From Psychrobacter immobilis (GTDB lineage Bacteria; Pseudomonadota; Gammaproteobacteria; Pseudomonadales; Moraxellaceae), in NCBI RefSeq assembly GCF_904846065.1, contig NZ_CAJGZV010000001.1, forward strand, positions 992,001 to 1,056,000: a stretch of 64,000 bases of DNA, given 5' to 3'. Each line of letters starts with the position of its first letter. Position 1 is the first letter of the stretch. Shown here one piece after another: positions 35,593 to 44,341 of the stretch. Under the pieces are notes generated by a model. It had not been told where the DNA came from, searched no databases, and worked only from the letters and a program-made list of their open reading frames with translations. The position numbers and the translations under genes are program-made.

Positions 35593-36720
35593 ATGTTGAA
35601 GCTGACTTTTTTGGGTACCTCTGCTGGTGTGCCAACTAAGCAGCGTAATGTGACTGCACTGGCGATTGAATGTCTGAATCCTTATTTATCTGGCGCCCAG
35701 CAAGTCAATCAACCACAGAATGTCAATCAAAATAAAAAATCGCGTCCATGGCTACTGATTGATTGCGGTGAAGGCACGCAGCAGCAGCTATTGCATACCA
35801 AACTGTCTTTGCATCAACTAGCCGCTATCTGTATCACCCATGTGCATGGCGATCATTGCTATGGTCTGCCAGGACTATTGGCGAGTGCCGCGATGTCAGG
35901 ACGCCGTGAGCCGCTGACGCTTATTGCTCCAAAAGCCATCGCGACATTGCTCGAAGCCATTACCTTAACCACGGAATTGTATTTACCCTTTGCTCTAAAT
36001 TTTGTAGCGATTGAAGAGGTGCTATCTGAGCAAAGTGATACAAGCAAGATAAATATTCGCTTAAGCGACCAGCATCAGCTTGATATTGATATCACGCTGC
36101 TATCACATCGGGTTGCTTCTCATGCATTTGGTATCACGCAAACCATCCATCATCGCACGCTTGATACGGATAAACTACTGGCGCAAGGTATTCCTGCAAG
36201 CGCACTATGGGGTAAATTGCAGCAAGGTCACGATGTCATCACTGAAGAGGGGCAGCAATTATGTGCAGGTGATTATGTCAATGATGAACTATCACGAACG
36301 CGAGTAGTGGTGGCTGGTGATAACGATACGCCAGCGTGTCTCACTGCGGCGTTGGTTGATACGGATTTATTGGTGCATGAAGCGACGTATACGCATGAGG
36401 TATTGACTAAGATTCAAGGCAAAAATCCAGAGTTTGATCCAATGCATAGTAGTGCACAATCGGTGGCTGATTTTGTGAAAAAAAGTGGTGTAAGTAATCT
36501 AATTTTGACCCACTTCAGTGCGCGTTATCAGGGTTTTGATAATCCTAATAGCAAGACACCAAATATGGCATACATTCGTTTAGATGCTGAGAGCGTTTAC
36601 AAAGGTAATCTATGGTTAGCCGCAGATTTTGACCAATATATGGTCGATGGTGCGGTTGATGTGGCAGATATTAACGAAAATAACCGCGTACAATATTTGG
36701 GTTCTGTACGCGGTCATTAA
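35593..36720 (+). CDS. rnz: Ribonuclease Z
   Basis: This metallo-beta-lactamase-fold nuclease trims the 3' trailer of tRNA precursors. The zinc motif HxHxDH is H83-V-H85-G-D87-H88, followed by GLPGLL. Further ligands fit VVAGDND, LLVHEATY and LILTHFSARY. At 375 residues it is longer than most bacterial RNase Z (about 305-320) because of an Asn/Gln-rich insert near 35-50 and longer loops. In organisms where tRNA genes encode CCA, as in the three tRNAs here, the enzyme often has a partly different role. Confidence 0.92.
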   Translation: MLKLTFLGTSAGVPTKQRNVTALAIECLNPYLSGAQQVNQPQNVNQNKKSRPWLLIDCGEGTQQQLLHTKLSLHQLAAICITHVHGDHCYGLPGLLASAAMSGRREPLTLIAPKAIATLLEAITLTTELYLPFALNFVAIEEVLSEQSDTSKINIRLSDQHQLDIDITLLSHRVASHAFGITQTIHHRTLDTDKLLAQGIPASALWGKLQQGHDVITEEGQQLCAGDYVNDELSRTRVVVAGDNDTPACLTAALVDTDLLVHEATYTHEVLTKIQGKNPEFDPMHSSAQSVADFVKKSGVSNLILTHFSARYQGFDNPNSKTPNMAYIRLDAESVYKGNLWLAADFDQYMVDGAVDVADINENNRVQYLGSVRGH

Positions 36721-36759
36721 GCACTGAGCGTCATCATAAAAATAACTTTTAATGAAGCT

Positions 36760-37722
36760 TTACGATGGACTGTCTTCAGCTGCTAATCGTGTCTGTCCTA
36801 TCCAGTAGCGGCTAAACTGATACGCCACTCGTCCTGAACGTCCACCGCGCTCTGATGCCCAACGTAGCGCTGCTGCTCTGATGTTATCAGGTAGCGTCTT
36901 ATTTTTTTCTTCATTATTACTTTCTTTAACGTCATTCGCATTATCTAGATTGCGGTTTGGCGAAAGTGATAAATAATGGCGCACGATGTGCAAATAGGTG
37001 TTTTGATCCATTGGATGAAAGGACAACCAAAGCCCAAAGCGATCAGACAGCGATACCGTCTCATCAATGGTTTCATAAGGATTGACCTCATCGGTTTGAC
37101 CATTATAAATATTGACATTGTCTTTCATTAGCTGAGGCAATAGATGACGGCGATTACTGGTCGCATAAACCAATAACTTGTCTTGCTCCGAATCTAGCGA
37201 GCCGTCCAACACGCTTTTTAATGTCCGATAACTCTCGTCTTGACCGTTAAACGCCAAGTCATCACAGTACACCACATAGTGACAACCACACTCGGTCGGC
37301 AGTGCATTAATGGCGGCGCGTATCTTATCAAGCACGCGCAGGTCATCACGGGCAATTTCAATAATGCGTAGTCCTTCACTATGATAGGCTTGTAGCAATG
37401 CCCTAATCAGTGATGATTTACCAGCACCACGTGTCCCTGTCATTAAGACATGATTGGCAGGATAGCCCTTTAGAAATTGCCGTGTGTTTTGTACCAGTTT
37501 TGCTTTTTGGATATCGATACCATGTAGGTCGTCTAAACTTAAAAATAAGTTAACTGCCAATGGCTCCAAATGTCCATTATGACCACCGACCCAGCGATAG
37601 GCCAGCTGTGCAGGATCAATCTCGATAGTGGGCGTAACTTGCTCTTGTAGATACTGTCCGAGTAAATCCAATAAATGGTCGGGTAGGGCGTAATTCGTAA
37701 CAGGCTTAGTGGATTGGGGCAT
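36760..37722 (-). CDS. DUF815 family AAA-type ATPase
   Basis: A 320-residue P-loop ATPase of the DUF815 family, whose function is unknown. Walker A is GTRGAGKSS at 96-104. The acidic segment VYCDDLAF near 160 acts as Walker B. A sensor-like ATSNRRHL follows, and SDRFGLWL and GGRSGR motifs close the domain. The C-terminal part includes an Asn/Glu-rich stretch. It lies divergently from the Ser/Thr kinase gene with a 69-bp gap, and converges on rnz. Confidence 0.88.
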   Translation of the reverse strand: MPQSTKPVTNYALPDHLLDLLGQYLQEQVTPTIEIDPAQLAYRWVGGHNGHLEPLAVNLFLSLDDLHGIDIQKAKLVQNTRQFLKGYPANHVLMTGTRGAGKSSLIRALLQAYHSEGLRIIEIARDDLRVLDKIRAAINALPTECGCHYVVYCDDLAFNGQDESYRTLKSVLDGSLDSEQDKLLVYATSNRRHLLPQLMKDNVNIYNGQTDEVNPYETIDETVSLSDRFGLWLSFHPMDQNTYLHIVRHYLSLSPNRNLDNANDVKESNNEEKNKTLPDNIRAAALRWASERGGRSGRVAYQFSRYWIGQTRLAAEDSPS

Positions 37723-37791
37723 AATACTCAGTCGCTCATAAAGATTAAAATGACGTTCGGCATACTAGACGTATAAAGGCTTCACTTTACC

Positions 37792-38814
37792 ATGAAAAAT
37801 AGTGCCAGTAATTCCTCTAATGCAAAAGCGTGTGCAAAACAAGCATTACAAATGCAAGCACAGCAAATGTTGCCAACATTGACTGCGTTATTCTTAAGCT
37901 TGAATTATAGCGAGGTATCACATCAGCGCATCAGCCAGCAAAGTAACAATAATAATAACGAGAATGACTACCAAGGCTTGACGCGTGCCCAGCACCTACA
38001 GTTTGGTCGAGTGATGATTAAATGGCAGTTAACGGCTGCTATCAATCAAAATTTGGCGGGCTTAACCCATGAAATCGGTGTTCGAAAATCTATCAATAAT
38101 TTATCAGTCAATCAAAAGAGATTTCAAGACAGTCTTTTTGCTATTGCTCCGCCAATGCTCGCTTATGAAACTCTAAGGGTACAGGTACTAGATCAGTTTT
38201 CGCAGCTTACGATACTTACCATGCCATATTATCCCAGTGGTAGCTTAGCAACTCAGCTTAATGTTCGAAATCATTCGTTATTAAATTCTCAAAGAAAGCA
38301 TCATTTTATTGTGCAATCTGCGCACCTTATCGCCACTCTACATAGCGCTGGCTGGCTACATAATGATATTAAGCCCAGTAATATTTTGCTAGATGATTTT
38401 TTGCCAAATCATGCGGATGATAGCTGTATCAAGGCTGATTTATTGTTAACCGATTTTGCCTTAGCAGAATGTCTTAACGCCCCAACTTTGGCAAGTTCTG
38501 CTGGTACACCTGCGTATCTTGCCCCTGAACGCTGGCAAAGTCAGAGTGCGACAGTGCAAAGTGATATCTATGCGTTTGGCATCATGATGGTTGAAATACT
38601 AACAGGCAAGCGACCGTTTCAGGTAAGTGCTAACAGCAATGACAAATTAAAAGCATGGGCGATTCAGCATTGCCAACAGCCTATTCCAACCTTGCCGCTA
38701 GAGTATCAGAGCTATCAAGGAATTATTAATAAGGCATTAGCGAAACGAGTAGAGAGGCGGTATAAGAGTATGGAAGAGGTGTTGAAGAGTTTAGAGCAAT
38801 TACGAATTTACTAA
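37792..38814 (+). CDS. Hanks-type Ser/Thr protein kinase with degenerate P-loop
   Basis: A 340-residue soluble protein. The kinase fold is seen as VMIKW (ATP lysine near 83), a helix-C Glu in LTHEIG, the catalytic loop HNDIKPSN (Asp192), DFA in place of DFG, GTPAYLAPERW (activation segment) and DIYAFGIMMVEILTG. The glycine-rich loop is not visible: only one glycine precedes the lysine, after an Asn-rich stretch. The HRD Arg is Asn. There is no membrane span or sensor domain. It may have low or altered activity. A DUF815 ATPase gene is divergent to it; no phosphatase is adjacent. Confidence 0.82.
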   Translation: MKNSASNSSNAKACAKQALQMQAQQMLPTLTALFLSLNYSEVSHQRISQQSNNNNNENDYQGLTRAQHLQFGRVMIKWQLTAAINQNLAGLTHEIGVRKSINNLSVNQKRFQDSLFAIAPPMLAYETLRVQVLDQFSQLTILTMPYYPSGSLATQLNVRNHSLLNSQRKHHFIVQSAHLIATLHSAGWLHNDIKPSNILLDDFLPNHADDSCIKADLLLTDFALAECLNAPTLASSAGTPAYLAPERWQSQSATVQSDIYAFGIMMVEILTGKRPFQVSANSNDKLKAWAIQHCQQPIPTLPLEYQSYQGIINKALAKRVERRYKSMEEVLKSLEQLRIY

Positions 38815-38846
38815 GAGTACAGTTTTATGTGGAAGGAGTTAAATAA

Positions 38847-38874
38847 AAAACCCACTATTTAGTGAGTTTTTTTT
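38847..38874. terminator. Bidirectional terminator between kinase and lipoprotein operon
   Basis: AAAACCCACTA and TAGTGAGTTTT pair with one mismatch, and A and T tracts flank both sides. It serves the convergent kinase gene and lipoprotein operon. Confidence 0.75.
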
Positions 38875-38900
38875 ATTTTTAATGGTTAGGATATTATGTT

Positions 38901-39326
38901 TTACTCTACAGCATTATCTGATAAGAAAAGCGACTTCGATAAAGATGAGAAGAAATCTTGATATATTTTAGGATTCTCAATTGGCTTTAGGTTGTACTGA
39001 GCGTTAGCTCTAACGATTACAGACTTGCTAGAAGAAGACGGTCTCGCGGTTACAGTCATTCTGACCTTGTTGCCATTATACAATCTCGTCGCTGAAACAG
39101 TACCAAGGTCGGTATCAGCCTTATCAATTACAAAGCTCAAATCCTGTAACGTTGATATGACATTTCTAACAACTACAGTTTTATCACTAGTATCAAAAGA
39201 TCTAGTTTGCATACTACGTAATTCTACTTGATTGTCAGCGCCTAAAATTCTGGCATCATGAGTTGTAGCGCAACCAGTAATCAAAGTTAGACAAGCTGCG
39301 AATAAAGCTATTTTTAATGTATTCAT
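38901..39326 (-). CDS. Small lipoprotein of unknown function, paralogue of the preceding operon gene
   Basis: A 141-residue lipoprotein. The signal peptide ends in lipobox ITGC near residue 19. The mature part has RSMQTRSFDTSD, LQDLSFVIDKADTDLG and a C-terminal FFSSLSKSLFL segment. These three blocks recur in the 176-residue neighbour, so the two are paralogues. The pattern suggests a compact alpha/beta domain in the periplasm. Its start codon overlaps the stop codon of the neighbour by four bases (ATGA). I do not recognise a named function. Confidence 0.8.
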   Translation of the reverse strand: MNTLKIALFAACLTLITGCATTHDARILGADNQVELRSMQTRSFDTSDKTVVVRNVISTLQDLSFVIDKADTDLGTVSATRLYNGNKVRMTVTARPSSSSKSVIVRANAQYNLKPIENPKIYQDFFSSLSKSLFLSDNAVE

Positions 39327-39853
39327 ATTTTTTGAGCCTCTAAGAATACTGATTTAGATAGTTTGTTAAAGAATTCAGCATATAGCTCTTCTGTTTTCAT
39401 TGTTTCGGCTTTGGTTACCTGTCCTTGTGTATTCGTCACAATGCGTTGAAAAGTAGCTCTAGCTAAATAACCATTTTTATTGTTTTTAGACGGTAATGTT
39501 ACGAAACTAACTTTTATCTGTTGCTGGCTATCAATCGACATGTTTCCGCCACCAAGTACCGCTAGTAATACAGCACCCGCTATCTGCGCATTGTTAGTAG
39601 CATCTACAGTTTTAGATGCGGTCACAACACCTGATTTTGTCTCTGTTTCATCTATTGAATATCCCATGTCTTGTAACACAGCTACCCCAGCCGAAAGAAG
39701 CTCTACCTCGTTGCTTGTTTCAAAAAATCTCGATTGCATTTGTCGATCTTGTAATGAAGTCTCTGCTACTTGAAATAAGTTTTCTGGTGGAGTGGTTGCA
39801 CAGCCTGTTATTCCTAAGGCACAAGCAACAAATATATATTTCAGTTTTTTCAT
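39323..39853 (-). CDS. Small lipoprotein of unknown function, larger paralogue
   Basis: A 176-residue lipoprotein with lipobox ITGC near residue 18. The conserved blocks RQMQSRFFETS, LQDMGYSIDETETKSG and FFNKLSKSVFL match the 141-residue downstream neighbour. Between them lies an extra segment with a Gly/Ala/Leu-rich stretch (AGAVLLAVLGGG) that looks membrane-seeking. It follows the BamE-like gene by 11 bp. Function unknown; inferred to work together with its two operon partners in the envelope. Confidence 0.8.
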   Translation of the reverse strand: MKKLKYIFVACALGITGCATTPPENLFQVAETSLQDRQMQSRFFETSNEVELLSAGVAVLQDMGYSIDETETKSGVVTASKTVDATNNAQIAGAVLLAVLGGGNMSIDSQQQIKVSFVTLPSKNNKNGYLARATFQRIVTNTQGQVTKAETMKTEELYAEFFNKLSKSVFLEAQKI

Positions 39854-39864
39854 TTAGCTGGCCT

Positions 39865-40260
39865 TTAGAATTTTGAGGAATGGTATGCAAAGTCTCTTAC
39901 CAAGTTTTGCTCATCAAATTTTATTATGATAGTCAGCGTTCTTTGTGATCTAGACGATGCTCCTGAGCTAGTCTGGCCACCAGCTAAAACAGCAAATACC
40001 CAGCCTGTACTTGATGACTGCACGGTATCTGTTGCTACCTTATCGTAAACCCAAACTTCTCTTCTTTTGTCGTCAGTAGAAACCATATTTGGTGAGCCAA
40101 GCGCCTGCAACACATCTGCACCACTCATTCCAACTTTAATCTGTTTTTGAACAACCCCTACAGAGATGTTTCCATTGTTTTGGACTTGGGCAGCATGCTC
40201 AGATGCTGAAACACAACCAACCAATGATAGGGCAGCCAACAAGGCAACTATAGTTTTCAT
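39865..40260 (-). CDS. BamE/SmpA-like small lipoprotein
   Basis: A 131-residue lipoprotein with signal peptide and lipobox LVGC near residue 16. The segment VGMSGADVLQALGSPN followed by REVWVYD matches the BamE/OmlA fold, where a helix precedes a beta-sheet. A Ser/Gly-rich loop with SSGASSRS replaces part of the sheet. It is unlikely to be the main BamE of the BAM complex, because it is encoded with two unrelated lipoproteins. First gene of a three-gene operon with an AAGGA site. Confidence 0.8.
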   Translation of the reverse strand: MKTIVALLAALSLVGCVSASEHAAQVQNNGNISVGVVQKQIKVGMSGADVLQALGSPNMVSTDDKRREVWVYDKVATDTVQSSSTGWVFAVLAGGQTSSGASSRSQRTLTIIIKFDEQNLVRDFAYHSSKF

Positions 40261-40530
40261 TATCTTTCCTTTTGGACTATCAATAAACTTAACTCTATTA
40301 TTTAAGTATGATGTTTATAGAATATCTCATACCTAAGCCTGTCAAAGGTAATGTAAACAAAAAGTTAAATAATGTAAACAATTAGTCGTTAGTATTACTA
40401 ATTAATTATAAATATTGTTTTATTGTAATTATTAGATAGGTGTGGGTTTATATTTCAAAATACTAATGTGGTATTAAAGAAAAGCGAAGGAGATTTGAAG
40501 TGAGTGTTTGTTTTCCGACAAAATACAGAC
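40261..40530. other. Very AT-rich stretch before the lipoprotein operon
   Basis: About 270 bp with long A/T runs, presumably containing the operon promoter. No hairpin, tRNA or open frame of note was found. Confidence 0.5.
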
Positions 40531-40532
40531 AC

Positions 40533-40559
40533 AAAAAAACCTGCTAAAAAGCAGGTTTT
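40533..40559 (-). terminator. Terminator of tRNA-Leu
   Basis: AACCTGC and GCAGGTT pair around a six-base loop. On the minus strand a T7 tract follows. Confidence 0.88.
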
Positions 40560-40590
40560 GATATTTGGTCTAAGATTTACTATCCGAAAA

Positions 40591-40675
40591 TGGTGGGGCT
40601 GGAGAGACTCGAACTCTCACACCTTGCGGCGCCAGAACCTAAATCTGGTGCGTCTACCAATTCCGCCACAGCCCC
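40591..40675 (-). tRNA. tRNA-Leu(TAG)
   Basis: Minus-strand type II tRNA of 85 nt. The acceptor is GGGGCTG/CAGCCCC, the T loop is AGTTCGAGTCT, and the variable arm is long as in leucine tRNAs. The anticodon loop TTTAGGT gives anticodon TAG. CCA is encoded. Confidence 0.97.
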
Positions 40676-40764
40676 ATTTTCCGTTACTCTATCATTATTA
40701 GTGTTTAAACTCAAACACAATATAGACAGTTAACTGATTCGGTAGTGCGTCTCAGTGGTTGGCT

Positions 40765-40792
40765 ATTATATAGAGTTTGAAACGTTTGGCAA
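40765..40792 (-). promoter_or_regulatory. Sigma70 promoter of tRNA-Leu
   Basis: On the minus strand TTGCCA (40787-40792) and a perfect TATAAT (40765-40770) are 16 bp apart. The tRNA begins about 83 bp downstream of the expected start point. The layout and spacing match the promoter of the tRNA-Val unit. Confidence 0.82.
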
Positions 40793-40889
40793 CCCCTATT
40801 TGCAATTATTTTTAAATATTTATCATTTATTTTCACTTATTTTATAAGTTATTGATATTAATGGTATTCATATTTATGAATTTGCGCCT

Positions 40890-42728
40890 TTAATAACGAT
40901 TATTTTGTCCTTCTGCTGAAGAAATATCTAATTGCTGTAATTTGCGTGTCAGGGTATTGCGCCCCCAACCGAGTAGATTGGCAGCAGCGATCTTTTTGCC
41001 ACCACTATGGTTGAGCGCTGCCGTCAATAAAACGCGTTCAAACTCAGGGGTTGCCGTCTGCAAAATATCGGTTTCTCCTGTTTGTAGCGATTGCTCAGCC
41101 CAAGCAGCCAATGCTTGTTGCCAACTTGAACTGTGGGAATGAGGGCGTATTTGCTCATTGTGAGTCATAGCTTGTGTAGGCTGACTTTGCTCTTGATACG
41201 CTTCTAAATCAGACGAGATATTTTCAAGCAGCTCTGGTGGCAAATCATCCACCATCACGGTGTCGCCTGTGGCCATCACCGTCAACCAAAGGCAGACATT
41301 CTCAAGTTGGCGGACATTGCCACGCCACTCAAAAGCCTGCATGATGTGTAGCGCTGTCGGATGCAGCTGTTTCTCTGCACTGTTCATCTGTTCAGCAGCC
41401 CGCTGCATAAAGTAATGGGCTAATGCTGGAATGTCTTCAGGTCGTGTCCGTAATGGCGGCAACGGCAAGCGAATTACATTGAGGCGATAAAACAGATCTT
41501 CACGGAATTTGCCTTGTTTGACCAGTTCTTCTAAGTTTTGATGAGTAGCGGCAATGATGCGTACATTCACTTTGACCGGCTGCTGTCCACCGACGCGAAA
41601 AAACTCACCATTGGCCAGTACTCGTAGCAGCCGAGTTTGGGTGCTATAAGGCATATCGCCAATTTCATCTAAAAATAATGTCCCACCATCCGCTTGCTCA
41701 AAACGCCCTTGTCGCGTCGTCGTCGCACCAGTAAACGCCCCTTTTTCGTGACCGAATAATTCAGATTCAATCAAATCATGTGGAATGGCGGCCATATTGA
41801 GGGCAATAAAAGGCTGCTGGTGACGCGGTGAATGCTGGTGCAACGCACTGGCGACCAACTCTTTACCCGTACCTGATTCACCAGTAATCAGGACAGTAAT
41901 GGGTGAGTGCGCTAAGCGCCCAATGGCACGAAACACCGTCTGCATCGCTTGTGATTGCCCAATGATGCCACTTGGATTGTCATTAACGCTGATGGCAGGT
42001 TTAACTTTGATTTTAGGGCTGGATGTTTTATTGGTTTTGCTGACCAGAGTAGCCTTGTTAGCAAGCTTGGGTCTGGTATCAGGTTTTATCTTGATATTTG
42101 GTAAAGTATCTGATGAATTTTTGGTAATGGTCTTCGGAGCAGGTTCAGCTGTAGAGTTTGCTGCCGCCGCTGCCAGCATATTAGGCTGATAATTAATGGC
42201 TTTATAAATCGTGACGACTGCATCATCTAAATCAAAAGGTTTTGGCAGATATTCAAAAGCACCTGTTTGATAGCTATTAATAGCAGAGGTGAGGTCAGAA
42301 TGCGCCGTCATAATGACAATGGGCAGCTTAGGGAAGTGCTCATGTACCCAATCACTAAAAGACAAACCATCCATCATGGGCATACGAATATCGGTCAATA
42401 TCACATCGGGCAACTGAGAGGCTGATTCCTGCTGTTGCAAAATATCGTTGAGGCGTGTCCATGCCGCTTGTGCTTGAGTAAAGCTGATAACCGTCAATCC
42501 GGCATCTTCAAAAGTATCTGCCAATACCAAACGCAGGGCCGCATCGTCATCGATCAGCCATAACGTTGCAGGATTAGCATCAGGTGCATTATTGACCGTT
42601 ACTTTCGTAGCTTGGTTATCAGGTTCTCGTTTATCAGACTCTCGGTTACTAGACTCTTGATTGTCTGATGTTTGGGCAGAGCCTTGATTGTCGCTGTTAG
42701 ATGTGGCGTTGTCATTATATGCAGTCAT
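40890..42728 (-). CDS. ntrC: Nitrogen regulation response regulator NtrC (GlnG)
   Basis: NtrC activates sigma54 promoters under nitrogen limitation after phosphorylation by NtrB. The receiver domain has acidic residues at 60-62 and the phosphorylated Asp113 (LTDIRMP). The AAA+ domain has Walker A GESGTGKE at 283-290 and the sigma54-contact loop GAFTGA at 330-335. A Fis-type HTH closes the protein ([12 protein letters not shown]). At 612 residues it is about 140 longer than E. coli NtrC, because of an Asn/Ser/Asp-rich N-terminal extension of about 50 residues and a Lys/Pro/Ser-rich linker near 185-250. It follows ntrB with a 62-bp gap. Confidence 0.94.
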   Translation of the reverse strand: MTAYNDNATSNSDNQGSAQTSDNQESSNRESDKREPDNQATKVTVNNAPDANPATLWLIDDDAALRLVLADTFEDAGLTVISFTQAQAAWTRLNDILQQQESASQLPDVILTDIRMPMMDGLSFSDWVHEHFPKLPIVIMTAHSDLTSAINSYQTGAFEYLPKPFDLDDAVVTIYKAINYQPNMLAAAAANSTAEPAPKTITKNSSDTLPNIKIKPDTRPKLANKATLVSKTNKTSSPKIKVKPAISVNDNPSGIIGQSQAMQTVFRAIGRLAHSPITVLITGESGTGKELVASALHQHSPRHQQPFIALNMAAIPHDLIESELFGHEKGAFTGATTTRQGRFEQADGGTLFLDEIGDMPYSTQTRLLRVLANGEFFRVGGQQPVKVNVRIIAATHQNLEELVKQGKFREDLFYRLNVIRLPLPPLRTRPEDIPALAHYFMQRAAEQMNSAEKQLHPTALHIMQAFEWRGNVRQLENVCLWLTVMATGDTVMVDDLPPELLENISSDLEAYQEQSQPTQAMTHNEQIRPHSHSSSWQQALAAWAEQSLQTGETDILQTATPEFERVLLTAALNHSGGKKIAAANLLGWGRNTLTRKLQQLDISSAEGQNNRY

Positions 42729-42790
42729 TTATCAGGCCTAATAAGCAAGTGATTCAGGGTGATTGTTTCATAGGTTAGGTACTGGCTGTT

Positions 42791-44206
42791 TTAAGCATGG
42801 TGCACTGGCTGATTGAAAGGCAAGTACAGCGTAAAACTGGTTTGTTGGTGGTTGTAGTCATTTTTAACACTGTCGTTAAGGTTTTTTGATTGTTGGGAGC
42901 TCACGTCAATCATACCATGGTGATGACTGATGATATCTTGCACGATAGATAATCCTAGCCCCGTTCCTGCGGCACGGCTGGTCACCATTGGGAAAAATAT
43001 CTGTCCGATCAATGCCGGATCAATGCCTGAACCGTTATCGGCAATATTGATTTGTAGCACTTGCTTGTGCTGTTGCCCAGCAATGGTATGTTGAAAGGCA
43101 ATGCGGGTTTGAATGTGCAGCGTTGGCTTATAACTGGCGCTGTCGTGATTGCTCATTTGTGAGGTGACAGGTTGTTGCACCTTAGGCTCGGAAAACTCTC
43201 TTTGCTGCAGCGTTTGCTCAAACTCAGTCATCGATTCACAGGCATTATTAATCAGATTTAAAAACACCTGTATTAGCTGATCTTTATCAGCGCATAACTC
43301 AGGCAATGACAAATCATAATCGCGCTGTAGCGTCACTTGCGGATATTGATTGACGACCAAAGATAAAACATGCTCCAGTGGCTCATGGATATTTAGCGTT
43401 TGCCAATTTGGTAATTGATTGGAGCCAAGAAACTTGCCAATAAGGTGGGTTAGACGGTCCGTCTCTGAGATGATGATATCAGTATAATTACGCAGTTTTT
43501 CAGCCGTTTTTTGCAGGTGGCTATTCGGGTTTACCATAGAGTTTGTGCCAAGAATAGCAGGAGGAGCACTATTAAGAGGCGAGGTGTCACTGAATTTGAT
43601 GAATTGCCGCTGTAATAATTGCGCCGCCCCGCGAATACCGGCAAGCGGATTTTTGATTTCATGAGCGACCGAGCGCAGCATATGACGGGCAACATTATAT
43701 TGTTGCTGCTGGCGTTGCTCCTCTGATATGCGACTTTGGCGATCCTTGCCCCACATCTCAATAATAAAATAAGGTTGCTGCTCATAAATGACAGGGGTCA
43801 CGCTATAATCAACCGAGAATGATAAATTACCATTTAGCGGTGTGCTGATAAGGTGATCATGATCGATAAAGGGTTGTTGATACTGCTTTGCTTGCTGAAA
43901 TCGTTCTTTTAAAGAGCAAGTTTGTTCATGAGTATCTTCACCACTACTTTTATCGACAGTTACATGGTTGTCAATGTCATGATTGCTATCGGCTGATTTC
44001 AATGCTTTGGATGTTTCGGATGCAAGCAGTGTCAGTATAGACTGACCCAGTAAGCGCCCACTACTAATAGCGAGTAGTTGTTCGGCTTGGGCATTTAGCC
44101 AAGTGATCGATAAGTCATCATTGATCCATAAAATAGCGGTGAACAAATGCTGTGACATAAATGCTAAGTCAGGTGTCGGTTTTACGGTTGTCAAAAGGGT
44201 TGTCAT
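42791..44206 (-). CDS. ntrB: Nitrogen regulation sensor kinase NtrB (GlnL)
   Basis: NtrB is a cytoplasmic kinase/phosphatase that controls NtrC in response to PII. An N-terminal PAS domain (about 15-155) contains a Ser/Asp/His-rich insert near 70-98. The phosphoacceptor is His182 in AHEIKNPLAG. The ATPase domain has NNACES, DNGSGID and GTGLGLSIV boxes. No membrane span is present, in agreement with the family. Length 471 against about 350 in E. coli is explained by the inserted hydrophilic segments. Adjacent ntrC lies downstream. The start is 81 bp from the divergent rimO start region. Confidence 0.93.
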   Translation of the reverse strand: MTTLLTTVKPTPDLAFMSQHLFTAILWINDDLSITWLNAQAEQLLAISSGRLLGQSILTLLASETSKALKSADSNHDIDNHVTVDKSSGEDTHEQTCSLKERFQQAKQYQQPFIDHDHLISTPLNGNLSFSVDYSVTPVIYEQQPYFIIEMWGKDRQSRISEEQRQQQQYNVARHMLRSVAHEIKNPLAGIRGAAQLLQRQFIKFSDTSPLNSAPPAILGTNSMVNPNSHLQKTAEKLRNYTDIIISETDRLTHLIGKFLGSNQLPNWQTLNIHEPLEHVLSLVVNQYPQVTLQRDYDLSLPELCADKDQLIQVFLNLINNACESMTEFEQTLQQREFSEPKVQQPVTSQMSNHDSASYKPTLHIQTRIAFQHTIAGQQHKQVLQINIADNGSGIDPALIGQIFFPMVTSRAAGTGLGLSIVQDIISHHHGMIDVSSQQSKNLNDSVKNDYNHQQTSFTLYLPFNQPVHHA

Positions 44207-44341
44207 GGCTATTGCCTAGAATAAAAGAAGACGCGATATAATATTTAACCATAAATCAACACTATAGAACGGCAAAACTGGCGATTTTTGCAAAAAAAAC
44301 GTACAATGCGCACAGCCAATTTATCTCTAGCAAGGTCAGCC

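Noticed and set aside
37900..40560. Possible horizontally acquired island (kinase plus lipoprotein operon)
   Set aside because: The DNA is AT-rich near tRNA-Leu, but I found no integrase, no direct repeat of the tRNA end and no mobile element remnants, so an island is not claimed.
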